From Roseovarius sp. (GTDB taxonomy: Bacteria > Pseudomonadota > Alphaproteobacteria > Rhodobacterales > Rhodobacteraceae): 64,000 nt of DNA. A program made the position numbers and the translations under genes. Of the stretch, positions 28,175-37,470 are shown one piece after another (the first letter of the stretch is position 1; each line of letters starts with the position of its first letter). The notes beneath the pieces were generated by a model. That model was not told the DNA's origin and made no database searches. It saw only the letters and a program-made list of their open reading frames with translations. The stretch lies in NCBI GenBank assembly GCA_029212365.1, contig JARGOC010000001.1:62001-126000 (forward strand), in the 5' to 3' direction.

Positions 28175-29236
28175 ATGCCCAATGACAATGCAGCCAAAAG
28201 ACCTGAACACGCAAAAGCGGATCATCCCATGATTCCTAGCGCTAAAACGGGCATCCTGCTGGCCAACCTGGGCACGCCGGATAACTACGATTACTGGTCG
28301 ATGCGCCGCTACCTGAACGAATTTCTGTCTGACCGCCGCGTGATCGACCTGCCACGCTGGAAGTGGCAACCCCTTTTGCAGCTGATTATCCTAACAAAAC
28401 GCCCTTTTTCCAGCGGCAAAGCCTATGCTTCCATCTGGAACAAGGACAAGGACGAAAGCCCCTTGATGACCATCACCCGCGACCAGACGCAAGCCTTGGC
28501 TGCATCCATGAAAGCTCGATATGGGGATCAGGTGATGGTTAATTTCTGTATGCGCTACGGCAATCCATCAACCCAATCCAAAGTGCGCGCGATGGTGCAG
28601 GCCGGATGCCGCCGAATTCTGTTTTTCCCGCTGTATCCGCATTATGCAGGGGCCACATCTGCCACGGCGAATGATCAGTTCTTTCGTGCTTTGATGGAGG
28701 AAACCTGGCAGCCAACCGCACGGGTCGTCGAGCCCTATTTTGAGAACCCGCTGTATATTGATGCTCTGGCGCAATCGGTTGAGCGTGCCTACGCCAAGAC
28801 CGATCTAAAGCCCGAAAAGCTGATTGTGTCCTACCACGGCATGCCCCAGCGCTATTTGCAGCAGGGTGATCCCTATCATTGCCAATGCCAGAAAAACACG
28901 CGGTTGCTGCGTGAACGGCTGGGATGGGATGAGACGCAGATCACAACCACTTTCCAATCGGTCTTCGGCCGCGAAGAATGGCTAAAGCCCTATACCGTGA
29001 AGGAGGTTGCCCGTCTGGCGCGTGAAGACGGGACAAAACGCATCGCCGTGATTGCGCCTGCGTTTTCAGCCGACTGTATCGAGACACTGGAAGAGATCAA
29101 CGAAGAGATTCGGGAAAGCTTTGAAGAGGCGGGAGGCGAACAGTTCACTTACATTCCTTGCCTCAACGATGAAGATGCGCACATCAAAGCACTGAGCCAG
29201 ATCATTGAAGACAACATTGCCGGCTGGCTAAACTAA
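28175..29236 (+). CDS. hemH: Ferrochelatase
   Basis: 353-residue enzyme that inserts Fe(II) into protoporphyrin IX, the last step of protohaem synthesis. LLANLGTPD near residue 28, the catalytic-His motif SYHGMPQRY, the tetrad CHCQCQKNTRLL and FSADCIETLEEI are all present. An N-terminal extension of about 20 polar residues precedes the conserved core; a second ATG at codon 19 (MIPSAKTGILL) could be the real start. It is one of three haem-related genes here, with hemW and hemJ. Confidence 0.97.
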   Translation: MPNDNAAKRPEHAKADHPMIPSAKTGILLANLGTPDNYDYWSMRRYLNEFLSDRRVIDLPRWKWQPLLQLIILTKRPFSSGKAYASIWNKDKDESPLMTITRDQTQALAASMKARYGDQVMVNFCMRYGNPSTQSKVRAMVQAGCRRILFFPLYPHYAGATSATANDQFFRALMEETWQPTARVVEPYFENPLYIDALAQSVERAYAKTDLKPEKLIVSYHGMPQRYLQQGDPYHCQCQKNTRLLRERLGWDETQITTTFQSVFGREEWLKPYTVKEVARLAREDGTKRIAVIAPAFSADCIETLEEINEEIRESFEEAGGEQFTYIPCLNDEDAHIKALSQIIEDNIAGWLN

Positions 29237-29250
29237 AGCATCACACAAAT

Positions 29251-29284
29251 AAAAAGGCAGCGGGAAAACCCACTGCCTTTTTAA
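29251..29284. terminator. Bidirectional terminator after hemH
   Basis: GGCAG-C-GGG and CCC-A-CTGCC pair around an AAAA loop, flanked by A and T runs on opposite sides. It separates hemH from the convergent small exported protein gene. Confidence 0.9.
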
Positions 29285-29303
29285 AATTCCAAGGGTGTTG
29301 ACC

Positions 29304-29492
29304 TTAGTCAGCAAGTACAACTGCGGCAACAACGGCCAGCAGAACCAGCGGAACCCAAATACCAGCAGCAGACGAGCTTGCAGCCGTTTCTTCAACGATT
29401 ACTGGCGCTTCCATAATGGGCTCTTCCATGGTGCCAGCAGTACCAGCGGTGGCAGCAGCGGCAAAAGCTGCGGCGAGTGCGATTTTCTTCAT
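29304..29492 (-). CDS. Small exported or membrane protein, 62 residues
   Basis: GGAGG five bases upstream fixes the ATG at 29492. The product has an Ala-rich signal peptide (1-20), a short acidic linker (EEPIMEAPVIVEET) and a C-terminal hydrophobic helix (GIWVPLVLLAVVAAVVLA). That makes it a small envelope protein, probably with its acidic middle in the periplasm. I believe similar proteins are common in this bacterial group, but no function is known to me. It ends before a shared terminator with hemH. Confidence 0.72.
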   Translation of the reverse strand: MKKIALAAAFAAAATAGTAGTMEEPIMEAPVIVEETAASSSAAGIWVPLVLLAVVAAVVLAD

Positions 29493-29632
29493 TTTATCCT
29501 CCAGATGAAGGCCCATCACTGACGTGGCAGTAACAAGCACTCAAGACTTCCTTGTACGTTTCTCTAATCAGCAAATTTGGTCAAATGCAAACGCATCTAC
29601 CCAGCCCTACCCGAAGGATCGGCGTATTTTCG

Positions 29633-30235
29633 TCAAATAAGCAACACTTGAGTGCCAACTTTCGTCATAGCGAACAGCTCAGAGATGTGTTGATTGTAAA
29701 GACCAATACACCCGTTAGAGGATCGCCGCCCGATCTTGCGCGTGTCATGCGTCCCGTGGATCCGATAATAGGTCCAGCTTAGGTAAAGCGCGTGCGTCCC
29801 CAAGGGGTTATCAGGACCAGGGCCGATATACTCTGGCCAATCTGGGTTCCGCTCCATCATCGATGGTGTGGGCCGCCAGCTAGGCCCTTCGACCTTGCGC
29901 ACAACCTGCGTGCGGCCACGGCGCGTCAATTCGTCGGTCAAAGGAACGCTCGACGGATACAGTTTGTAGGTTTGCCCACCATCTGACCAATAGTGCAAAG
30001 CCCGAGAATCTATATCAACCAGAATCGCCCCGCCTTTGAGATTCGAAAAGTAGGGCTGCCATTCCAATCGTCTAAAGCTGGAAATATTGCGGCGCACTGT
30101 TTCAGTGACTTCACGTTCAATTTCAACTGTTTCGTCACCATCAACATCCTGCGCAAGTGCTGGCATGCCGACCATCGCCGCAGTTCCCGCCAGAAAACTG
30201 CGGCGTTTCATCTTTAAACTAGGATTATTGGCCAT
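29633..30235 (-). CDS. Tat-exported L,D-transpeptidase (YkuD domain)
   Basis: 200 residues with a twin-arginine signal (KRRSFLAGTAAMVG, Arg11-Arg12). The catalytic domain spans about 70-200 and contains GTHALYLSWTYYRIHGTHD and the nucleophile motif SSNGCIGLYN with Cys176. Such enzymes form 3-3 cross-links in peptidoglycan or attach proteins to it. The ATG at 30235 has GGAGAG about eight bases upstream; longer in-frame starts are rejected. It is divergent from the CAP lipoprotein gene. Confidence 0.9.
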   Translation of the reverse strand: MANNPSLKMKRRSFLAGTAAMVGMPALAQDVDGDETVEIEREVTETVRRNISSFRRLEWQPYFSNLKGGAILVDIDSRALHYWSDGGQTYKLYPSSVPLTDELTRRGRTQVVRKVEGPSWRPTPSMMERNPDWPEYIGPGPDNPLGTHALYLSWTYYRIHGTHDTRKIGRRSSNGCIGLYNQHISELFAMTKVGTQVLLI

Positions 30236-30402
30236 GATTTCTCTCCCGCCGTCACCCAAACTATGATGCATATATATGGCGTGAAAGACGCAGTCGCAAT
30301 TCAAACAAACGATATTTGGCAAAGTTAAGCCCATGTGGGTTTGAAAGACAGCGCAACCCGAGATAAGGCTTCGCTAGGTGTAAATACAGGTGGGACGCTA
30401 AA

Positions 30403-30912
30403 ATGGTGCGTATTCTTAGTCTTTTGTTCGCAGCTGTGTTGGCTTTGTCAGCCTGTACAACTGTTGAGCCACAACTCGGATCTGACGGCAAACCTCTGTC
30501 CAAAGTCTACCGAATCCGCTCAGGCGATGTGTCAAAAATACAATTCAGAATGCTTGATTCCGTCAATGCGCTGCGGCAAGCCGCTGGTCAGTCCCCGGTT
30601 CAGTTCGATTCTCAACTGAATGCCGCTGCCGCGACCCACTCACGCGATATGTCGAACCAAAACCGCCCTTGGCATTTTGGCTCAGACGGCTCATCGCCCA
30701 TCGATCGTGTGCGCCGTGTTGGTTATTCCGGCAACCTGGTAGGTGAAAACATTTCGGAGACCTACGAAAACGAGGTCGAAACACTGGCCGCATGGATGGA
30801 TCAGCCCGACACGCGCCGGGTGATATTATCACCTCGGGCACAGAAGATGGGTTTTGCCTGGTCACAAGAAGACAATGGCAAACTGTGGTGGACCTTGGTG
30901 ATGGGGGAATAA
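30403..30912 (+). CDS. CAP-domain lipoprotein
   Basis: 169 residues with a lipoprotein signal whose lipobox is LSAC (Cys18). The rest is a CAP/SCP-like domain: AATHSRDMSNQNRPWHFG carries the conserved His, and VGENISETYE and AWMDQPDTRRVILSPRAQKMG follow. It is predicted to be lipid-anchored in the periplasm or outer membrane. Bacterial CAP proteins are often linked to envelope stress or the cell wall, but the reaction is not known. It lies between two L,D-transpeptidase genes. Confidence 0.87.
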   Translation: MVRILSLLFAAVLALSACTTVEPQLGSDGKPLSKVYRIRSGDVSKIQFRMLDSVNALRQAAGQSPVQFDSQLNAAAATHSRDMSNQNRPWHFGSDGSSPIDRVRRVGYSGNLVGENISETYENEVETLAAWMDQPDTRRVILSPRAQKMGFAWSQEDNGKLWWTLVMGE

Positions 30913-30971
30913 TCCCCCACCAATACTTGAAGCGCCTCACCTTTTCCCTGCCTCTGGTTAAAGGTGCTATG

Positions 30972-31484
30972 TTATGGATGGATCGTTACATAAGTGCCGT
31001 CGCTGACCATCGCATAAATCTCTTCGATGTGTCGGTTGGACACTGAGATACAGCCAGCGGTCCAATCCGGGCCAGTGCCAGATTTCTTGTTTGGCTTGCC
31101 GTGAATAAATATATCACCACCGGGGCTTTTGCCGGATGATCGCGCAAAAGCTACATCGTTATGATTCGGATATGAAATCCCCAACGACAGATGAAAATCA
31201 CTGTTGGGGTTGCGCCGGTCAATACGGTATGTGCCCTCAGGTGTTTTACCATCCCCTTCGAACTGCTTGTGCCCTTCAGGCGCAAAGCCAAGGCCGATAC
31301 GGTATTTCCTGAGTTTACGAGTCCCGTGCATCAGCCACATCTTGCGGCGCTTCTTTGAGATGAGGATATCCGTCACCTCGGGGCCATGGTACTGCCTGAA
31401 CCGAGTAGCAGCCGTTGCTGATGTAGCGAAACTTGCCAAACCTGCCAGGGTGACAACAATTGCCGAACGTCGTGTAAAGCGCAT
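30972..31484 (-). CDS. Exported L,D-transpeptidase (YkuD domain), second copy
   Basis: 170 residues with a signal peptide starting MRFTRRSAIVVTLAGLAS, again with paired Arg. The YkuD domain (about 37-170) includes GDGKTPEGTYRIDRRNPNS, HGKPNKK and the nucleophile TAGCISVSN with Cys145. It is a different subfamily from the nearby copy: it has the classical DGKTPEG motif and a shorter loop before the cysteine. It is convergent with the CAP gene. Confidence 0.9.
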   Translation of the reverse strand: MRFTRRSAIVVTLAGLASFATSATAATRFRQYHGPEVTDILISKKRRKMWLMHGTRKLRKYRIGLGFAPEGHKQFEGDGKTPEGTYRIDRRNPNSDFHLSLGISYPNHNDVAFARSSGKSPGGDIFIHGKPNKKSGTGPDWTAGCISVSNRHIEEIYAMVSDGTYVTIHP

Positions 31485-31569
31485 CAGATTTTTCCTGTTT
31501 TCCGCCTGTTTTCCTGCCTGCGGGCTAAATACACTAAGAATACCAATAAAAGGTAGAGATTTTTAGCAG

Positions 31570-32796
31570 TCACAGAGATTTGAGCAAGAACTTTGATACA
31601 ATTTCCACATGTGAGGACCATTTGAACTGATCCACCACTCGCAAATGCTCCAGCGTATAACCTGCCTCAGCCAACATTGCGGCATCACGGGCAAAGCTGA
31701 TCGGATTGCACGACACATAGGCAATCAGCGGTACCTTCGCGGTGCAAATCTGTTCAATCTGTGCTTCTGCACCCGCGCGGGGTGGGTCTAAAACAATAGC
31801 ATCATACCGCTGCAATTCATCGGGTGTCATTGGGCGGCGGAGCAGATCGCGCACCTCAGAGGTCACGGCCCGCAATCCATTGGCCATGCGCCACCCATGA
31901 TCCAAAGCCGCAACCATCGCGCTGTCACCTTCGACAGCGTGCACTTCATGCTCTGACGCCAGATCAAGCGCGAATGTCCCACATCCGGCAAAGAGATCAA
32001 GCACATGCTTTGCCCCACTCACACTCTGGCGCACATCCGATTGCAACACCTTCTGCCCGTCCAGCGTGGCCTGTAAAAAGGCACCAGATGGCAGCGTAAC
32101 TTGGGCTGCGCCAAAATGTTGTTGTGGAGCACGACGTGTCGCAACGGGTTCATCCGCCCAGGATAGTCGCGCCAGATCATGACGATCCGCTATCGCCGCC
32201 AAATCCATATACATGTTGTTTTCCAACGGTTTACCATTCAGCACACAGGCATCAACACCACCATCTGTGAGTGTCAGCATCACCGACAACGCATGTTTTC
32301 GGCTGGCGCCAATCCGCGCCAAATCAGCGGCAGCAGGCAAGGCGCGCATTAAATCAGGGTGCAAAAGCTGACAATCCGGTGTTTCAATCACCACATCTGA
32401 GGCGCGCGCGTGAAATCCAACCATCGCCCCTTTCTTGGTGCGCTTGGCCGACACGACCGCCCGGCGGCGCGACCGCGAAGGGGAACAATGTGTGGGCAAA
32501 AATTCGGTGGTCAGGTCCCGCGCGTGCAGGGCTTGGCGAACCACCTCAGTTTTCCAGTCTTTCAAAAACCCATCTGCGGCATGTTGCAACTGACAGCCAC
32601 CACAGGCCGGGAAATGGCGGCACGCTGGCTTTATCCGATCAGGTGACGGCGTAACGATTTTGACGTTGTTCAGATGCTGGCCATCCAGCACACCGGTGAC
32701 AACTTCTCCGGTCAGGGTAAGAGGCGCATAAATTGGACCATCGGCAATTCCATCGCCCTGATGGCCAAGCCGTTCGATCGTTATTGTGGTGGTCAT
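31570..32796 (-). CDS. Class I SAM-dependent RNA methyltransferase (RlmD/TrmA family)
   Basis: 408 residues. The order is a short N-terminal segment, an iron-sulfur cysteine cluster CRHFPACGGCQLQH (about 58-71) with a further Cys later (PDCQLL), a SAM domain with LDLFAGCGTFALDLA, LDPPRAGAEAQ, and the catalytic SCNPISFARD. The family methylates C5 of uridine in 23S rRNA or tRNA; which base is modified here cannot be told. It overlaps the CCA-adding gene by ATGA. Confidence 0.9.
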   Translation of the reverse strand: MTTTITIERLGHQGDGIADGPIYAPLTLTGEVVTGVLDGQHLNNVKIVTPSPDRIKPACRHFPACGGCQLQHAADGFLKDWKTEVVRQALHARDLTTEFLPTHCSPSRSRRRAVVSAKRTKKGAMVGFHARASDVVIETPDCQLLHPDLMRALPAAADLARIGASRKHALSVMLTLTDGGVDACVLNGKPLENNMYMDLAAIADRHDLARLSWADEPVATRRAPQQHFGAAQVTLPSGAFLQATLDGQKVLQSDVRQSVSGAKHVLDLFAGCGTFALDLASEHEVHAVEGDSAMVAALDHGWRMANGLRAVTSEVRDLLRRPMTPDELQRYDAIVLDPPRAGAEAQIEQICTAKVPLIAYVSCNPISFARDAAMLAEAGYTLEHLRVVDQFKWSSHVEIVSKFLLKSL

Positions 32797-33956
32797 GGGT
32801 GTGTCACCTCATCCAACAGGGCCTGCGCATCAAGTGTGAACCCTGAGTCGATCCAAAGCTGCTCGGCTGATCTCAGGGCTTGGCCAAGCTCTGGCCCAGA
32901 AAATTCAGGCTGAAGATCGACGGCCTTAAGTGGAAATGTGGCGCCAGCACCCAAATCGACCAAATCAAACTCAGCATTTTCCAAAGGGGTCTCTAACATT
33001 GCCGCACGCAACAACAGCGCGTCACGGCCCAGATCAGCACCATGTCTGTACCCAATTTCTGCCGCTGGCATTGGGTTGCTGGTTAACTCGTGCAGTAAAA
33101 TCAGGCGCTTGGCCTGCGCTTTGCTCAGTCGCAGCAGTTGGTCAACATCCGCGCCGCCCAGCGCCGCCAACCGGCGAATGGCGTCAGCAGGTCGTTGCAC
33201 CGATGCTTCCAAATGTATCAACGGCCCCAATGCCCGGATGTTCGCCCCCGGCAACACGGCGTTCAACACTCCGACCTGGCACATGGCGGCCACAGATATC
33301 GCCGGGTCCGGTGCTTCCAACAGTTTCAGAATTTCCGATCCAACCCTTTCACGCGAAAGGCCCGCCAAACCATCCAGATGTCGTGCAATGGCAGCCATCG
33401 CATCAGCGTCTAATCCACCTTCGGGATCACCATACCAAGCATGGAAGCGAAAAAATCGCAGGATACGCAGATAGTCTTCCTGAATGCGTTGCTCAGCATC
33501 CTCGATAAACCGGAACCGCCGCGCGTGCAGGTCATCCAAACCGCCCAATGGGTCAATCACTGTTCCGTCAGGCCCGGCATAGAGCGCATTCATCGTAAAA
33601 TCCCGGCGACGGGCATCATCACAGACATCGTCAGAGAAGGCGACAACTGCATGACGCCCAAAGGTCTCAATATCTTTGCGAAACGTAGTGATCTCATGCG
33701 GCACATGATCCGAAACAACGGTGATTGTGCCATGGTCAATCCCGGTGGGGACTGGGTTCATCCCGGCTTGCTTGGCCAGTTTCATCACCTCGTTGGGCAG
33801 GGCATCGGTGGCAATGTCAATGTCTTTAACCGGCGCTTCCAACAATGCATTGCGCACACAGCCACCTACAAACAGCGCTTGATAACCCGCCCCAATCAGC
33901 ATCTCGCACACTGATTGAGTGGCCCGCGCACGGATCCATGGGCCATCAACCTTCAT
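32793..33956 (-). CDS. cca: CCA tRNA nucleotidyltransferase
   Basis: 387-residue class II nucleotidyltransferase that adds or repairs the 3' CCA of tRNA. The head domain has FVGGCVRNALL, the metal-binding DIDIATDA and RRDFTMNALY, and the neck has EDYLRILRFFRFHAWYG. The ATG at 33956 lies inside the 3' end of the Nudix gene (11-bp overlap). A 42-codon extension upstream is rejected as it lies in that gene. It is translationally linked to the RNA methyltransferase. Confidence 0.93.
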   Translation of the reverse strand: MKVDGPWIRARATQSVCEMLIGAGYQALFVGGCVRNALLEAPVKDIDIATDALPNEVMKLAKQAGMNPVPTGIDHGTITVVSDHVPHEITTFRKDIETFGRHAVVAFSDDVCDDARRRDFTMNALYAGPDGTVIDPLGGLDDLHARRFRFIEDAEQRIQEDYLRILRFFRFHAWYGDPEGGLDADAMAAIARHLDGLAGLSRERVGSEILKLLEAPDPAISVAAMCQVGVLNAVLPGANIRALGPLIHLEASVQRPADAIRRLAALGGADVDQLLRLSKAQAKRLILLHELTSNPMPAAEIGYRHGADLGRDALLLRAAMLETPLENAEFDLVDLGAGATFPLKAVDLQPEFSGPELGQALRSAEQLWIDSGFTLDAQALLDEVTHP

Positions 33957-34560
33957 CCGCGCGCCCCGTAGCTTCAGCCAAGGTAAACAGAATGCGCGCG
34001 GTCGCACCCCAGATGTAATAGGGGCCATAAGGCACGGTATGATATTTGCGCAATGTCCCGCGCCAACGTCGGGCCTGCACAAAATACCGCGCCCCGTTCA
34101 GAACATGTGCCAGCGGAACCTGAAACACCTCTTCGACTTCGCCCGGTTCGGGTGTCGGCGTAAAGGGGTGCAAGACGCGGGCCACAACAGGGGTAATGGC
34201 AAAACTGGTCACGGTTTCATGACCCGGCAACACGCCCAGCACCTCAACATTGTCAGGGTTCAGGCCAATTTCTTCGTTGGCCTCGCGCAGGGCTGCAGCG
34301 GTGATATCGGCATCGGTATCATCCTGTTTGCCGCCCGGAAACGCGATCTGCCCTGGATGATGTTGCAACGCCGAGGACCTCTTGGTCAGATACAGCATCG
34401 GTTGCCCATCTGTCACCAGGATCGGCACCAAAACGCCTGCCGGACGCAGCTTGCGCCCCTCTGGCAAAACAACATCCGGGTTGAGGTCATAATCTGACGA
34501 CGGCGCACTGGTACCTGCCAGCCCACGCATCAGATTGCTTAGTGGATCAGACTTTGCCAT
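33946..34560 (-). CDS. Nudix hydrolase, probable coenzyme A pyrophosphatase
   Basis: 204 residues. The CoA-specific motif LTKRSSALQHHPGQIAFPGG runs directly into the Nudix box GGKQDDTDADITAAALREAN and EEIGL. The family cleaves CoA to phosphopantetheine and 3',5'-ADP. The ATG at 34560 overlaps the Hsp33 gene end by 14 bp. It is the second gene of a likely hslO-nudix-cca-methyltransferase unit. Confidence 0.9.
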   Translation of the reverse strand: MAKSDPLSNLMRGLAGTSAPSSDYDLNPDVVLPEGRKLRPAGVLVPILVTDGQPMLYLTKRSSALQHHPGQIAFPGGKQDDTDADITAAALREANEEIGLNPDNVEVLGVLPGHETVTSFAITPVVARVLHPFTPTPEPGEVEEVFQVPLAHVLNGARYFVQARRWRGTLRKYHTVPYGPYYIWGATARILFTLAEATGRADEG

Positions 34561-35542
34561 CACTGGGCTCTTGCGCTTCGAAACCCAAAGTTGCCGGGTC
34601 CATCTGGTAATGCGCTCCACAAAACTGGCAATCGGCTGTGACTTGGCCGTCGTCAGTGGTCATCGTCCTAATTTCCTTGGCAGAATAGATCGACAGGCTC
34701 TGGCGCACGCGCTCCTCTGTGCAGGTACAGCCGAACTTGACTGGCTGGGCGTCAAACACCCGTGGTGTTTCTTCGTGGAAAAGCCGCACCAGCAAATCCG
34801 AAGGCGGCACAGATGGGCCGATCAGCTCCAGGTCCTCAACCGTATCAAGTAGCGCGTTCACGCGTGTCCAGTTTTCCCTATCGTCACCATCAACGATATC
34901 ACGCGCCTCCAACAAGCCACCTTCGCCCGAGCCACCATCCTGCGCATAAGGTGATGCTTTGGGCATATGCTGCAGCATAACGCCTCCGGCGCGCCAATGT
35001 TCATTTTCGCCCACCTCGGTCGAGCGACCAAAGCTGAGGGAAAACCGTGTTGGCAACTGCTCGGATTGGGCAAAATAGGCCTCAGCGCAATCGCTCAGGC
35101 TTTCACCTGCAATTGGCGTGATGCCTTGGTAGGGAGTGTTGCCTTTGCCTTGGTCGATCAGCACGGCAAAATACCCGTCGCCCACTTGGGCAAACGGGGT
35201 GTCATCAGTCAGCCGATCTTTGTCAAAACTTGCATACGCGCGGATCTGGGCGGGGTCACCCTCGGCTTGCGGTGCATAAAAATCGGTGGCGATCATGCGC
35301 ACAGGCCCATTGGATTGCACTTGCAACGACAGCTTCCAGCGCAATTTGATGGTCTGGCCAATCAAGGCCGTCAGCAGGGCCATTTCAGCCACCAATGCCT
35401 CGACCTGTGTGGGGTAATCATGCTGCCGCAGAATGCCATCCAATACAGTATCCAAACGCGCCACACGGCCACGAATATCTGATGCATCCAGCTGAAACGG
35501 CAAAACAGTGTCGTCCCAGGCGATTTTCTGTCCAAGTGTCAT
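34547..35542 (-). CDS. hslO: Redox-regulated chaperone Hsp33
   Basis: 331-residue holdase activated by oxidation. The C-terminal zinc centre has FGCTCTEER and CQFCGAHY, the CxC and CxxC pairs that release zinc on oxidation. The N-terminal fold has VLDGILRQHDYP and the middle has GGVMLQHMPKA. The ATG at 35542 has AAGGA eight bases upstream; a 37-codon extension overlaps the start of the divergent Nudix gene region and is rejected. It is first in its unit. Confidence 0.94.
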   Translation of the reverse strand: MTLGQKIAWDDTVLPFQLDASDIRGRVARLDTVLDGILRQHDYPTQVEALVAEMALLTALIGQTIKLRWKLSLQVQSNGPVRMIATDFYAPQAEGDPAQIRAYASFDKDRLTDDTPFAQVGDGYFAVLIDQGKGNTPYQGITPIAGESLSDCAEAYFAQSEQLPTRFSLSFGRSTEVGENEHWRAGGVMLQHMPKASPYAQDGGSGEGGLLEARDIVDGDDRENWTRVNALLDTVEDLELIGPSVPPSDLLVRLFHEETPRVFDAQPVKFGCTCTEERVRQSLSIYSAKEIRTMTTDDGQVTADCQFCGAHYQMDPATLGFEAQEPSDGKV

Positions 35543-35621
35543 GGGGGGTTTCCTTACGAGCCAGATTTGGCATATCGCGTCTATATAGGTGAAGCAAGCC
35601 ACGCACCAAGGGGGCAAGCGC

Positions 35622-36065
35622 ATGATCAGACGATTTGGTGAGAAGCCCAACACCGCCCAGCGGTATCAGATGCGCCACGGCGTGTATGCCATCTTGCCCT
35701 TGCTGGATAAGCTGTTGTTGACTTGGCAGGATGACCCACATTTTGAGGTGCAGCTTCCCGGTGGCGGAATTGACCCAGGCGAAAGCCCCATTCATGCGCT
35801 ACACCGCGAAGTGATGGAGGAAACCGGCTGGATCATTGCCGCGCCACGCCGATTGGGCGCGTTCCGCCGTTTCACCTTCATGCCGGAGTACGACATCTGG
35901 GCCGAAAAACTGTGTACGATCTATACGGCCCGGCCCGTGCGCCGCATTGGGCCACCGATTGAAGTTGATCACACACCCCTGTGGGCTGATCCCAAGTTAG
36001 CGGCAGAAAAGCTGGCCAATGAAGGCGATCGGCATTTTGTCAGACAGCACATGGGCTTGGTTTAA
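35622..36065 (+). CDS. Nudix hydrolase of unknown substrate
   Basis: 147 residues with a full Nudix box: GGGIDPGESPIHALHREVME then ETGW (about residues 52-75). It resembles diphosphoinositol/ADP-ribose-like Nudix proteins in length, but nothing decides the substrate. ATG 35622 has GGGGG eight bases upstream; a GTG at 35589 lacks one. Its last 26 bp overlap the end of the convergent receiver-phosphatase gene. Confidence 0.83.
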   Translation: MIRRFGEKPNTAQRYQMRHGVYAILPLLDKLLLTWQDDPHFEVQLPGGGIDPGESPIHALHREVMEETGWIIAAPRRLGAFRRFTFMPEYDIWAEKLCTIYTARPVRRIGPPIEVDHTPLWADPKLAAEKLANEGDRHFVRQHMGLV

Positions 36066-37320
36066 ACTCTAGCAATACGGCCGAAACATCATCGTCAAAA
36101 TCCCGGTCCGAGGCATATTCATTCAGCTTCCAGATGATTGATTCCAAACAGGCCCTGCCGCGGGTTTGTTTGAGGGAGGCCAGAATGCGTGCCAGCCCGT
36201 CTTCGCCCAACAGATTGCCATCCAGATCAGCACACTCCACCATACCGTCTGACTGAATAAGCAGGCGATCACCGGGGTGCAAAGTCACCTCAAACTGGTC
36301 GTAAGTCGCCCCTTCAATCAGGCCAACAGGCAAACCACCGGGGCCATCTATTTCTACTGTCCCATTGGCACGCTGAATGGCGGGGCTGGGATGGCCCGCT
36401 TGCGCCATGATCACGCGCCCGGTATCCAGATGCACCTCAGCCAGCAGCAATGTGAAATAGAGCTCAGTCTCCATCTCTTCGAGGATCAGCTGATTCAATG
36501 TTGCAATCGTCTCTGCTGGCGGGCGGCTTGTGTAGCCCCCAAAGGCCGATTTAACCAAAGCGACATTCTGATCCGGCGCCGAGGCAGACAGATATCCCGC
36601 CAATCGTGCGGTCATCAAAGCCGAGCTGATACCATGCCCCGATACATCAATCCCATAGATGCCAACCCGGGTGTCGTTGATCGGGAACATGCCCACCAGA
36701 TCACCGCCGACATGGCCGCTGGATTGCAACAACAAGGATACTTCGGCATATCCAAAATCACGATATTTATCGCTGACCAGAGACTGCTGCAGTTTCTTGG
36801 CTTCGATCAGATCATTGTCGAGCGAATCGTATAGTTTTTGCAATTCATCCAAAGTTGATTTGATCAGGCGGTTCTTGTCGCCCAGCTCACGTTCCATCTG
36901 CAAAATGCGCTCACCTGCTGCGATGCGCGCGCGCAACTCGGGCGCATTGACAGGTTTGGTCAGAAAATCATCTGCCCCGGCATCCAGGCCATTGGCGATT
37001 TCGTTTTTTTCGCTTTTGGAGGTAAGCAGGATGAAATACCCATATCTTTCCCGCGGCATCGCTCGAAACGCGCGGCAAAATTCCAGACCATTCATACCTG
37101 GCATCATCCAATCGCTCAGCACCAAATCTGGCGGCACGTCCTCACACATTTTTAGCGCCATGGCAGCATCATCCGCCTCGCGCACACAAAACCCCCACTT
37201 TTTGAGGGATGCCGACAGGATTTTGCGTTGCAACCGACTGTCATCAACAACCAGTACATCGCGGATCACTGCGCCCTCGTCCTGCAGGGTTGCATTTGGC
37301 TGCTGCTCAGAATTTTGCAC
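36040..37320 (-). CDS. Response regulator fused to PP2C/SpoIIE phosphatase (RbaY-like)
   Basis: 426 residues. Residues 20-140 are a receiver domain with acidic pocket Asp26-Asp27, phospho-acceptor Asp70 (LSDWMMPG) and Lys in TKPVN. A coiled coil (about 140-185) links it to a PP2C-like phosphatase with GDLVGMF, IDVSGHGISSALMTA and a terminal DFDDDVSAVLLEF. The layout matches RsbU-type phosphatases such as Rhodobacter RbaY, which acts in a partner-switching pathway; this link is inferred. It is divergent from an Hpt gene. Confidence 0.9.
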   Translation of the reverse strand: MQNSEQQPNATLQDEGAVIRDVLVVDDSRLQRKILSASLKKWGFCVREADDAAMALKMCEDVPPDLVLSDWMMPGMNGLEFCRAFRAMPRERYGYFILLTSKSEKNEIANGLDAGADDFLTKPVNAPELRARIAAGERILQMERELGDKNRLIKSTLDELQKLYDSLDNDLIEAKKLQQSLVSDKYRDFGYAEVSLLLQSSGHVGGDLVGMFPINDTRVGIYGIDVSGHGISSALMTARLAGYLSASAPDQNVALVKSAFGGYTSRPPAETIATLNQLILEEMETELYFTLLLAEVHLDTGRVIMAQAGHPSPAIQRANGTVEIDGPGGLPVGLIEGATYDQFEVTLHPGDRLLIQSDGMVECADLDGNLLGEDGLARILASLKQTRGRACLESIIWKLNEYASDRDFDDDVSAVLLEFKPSPCAV

Positions 37321-37332
37321 AGGCCTACCTTT

Positions 37333-37370
37333 TTAACCAACAAGCCCTCGGTACAGGCAGACACTTAACC
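37333..37370. promoter_or_regulatory. Two TTAACC half-sites in the phosphatase/Hpt divergent region
   Basis: TTAACC occurs at 37333-37338 and 37365-37370 as a direct repeat 32 bp apart. TTAACC is the core half-site of CtrA-like regulators. Two short hits are weak evidence; the call rests on their place between two signalling genes. Confidence 0.28.
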
Positions 37371-37470
37371 AGATATGAATGATCAAATTGCGCGGAAATT
37401 GATGTCACCTTGCAAGTTTTTCTTAAGCTGCATGATCGATCCTGAGATGAGGTCAATGCAGGAAAGCCCG

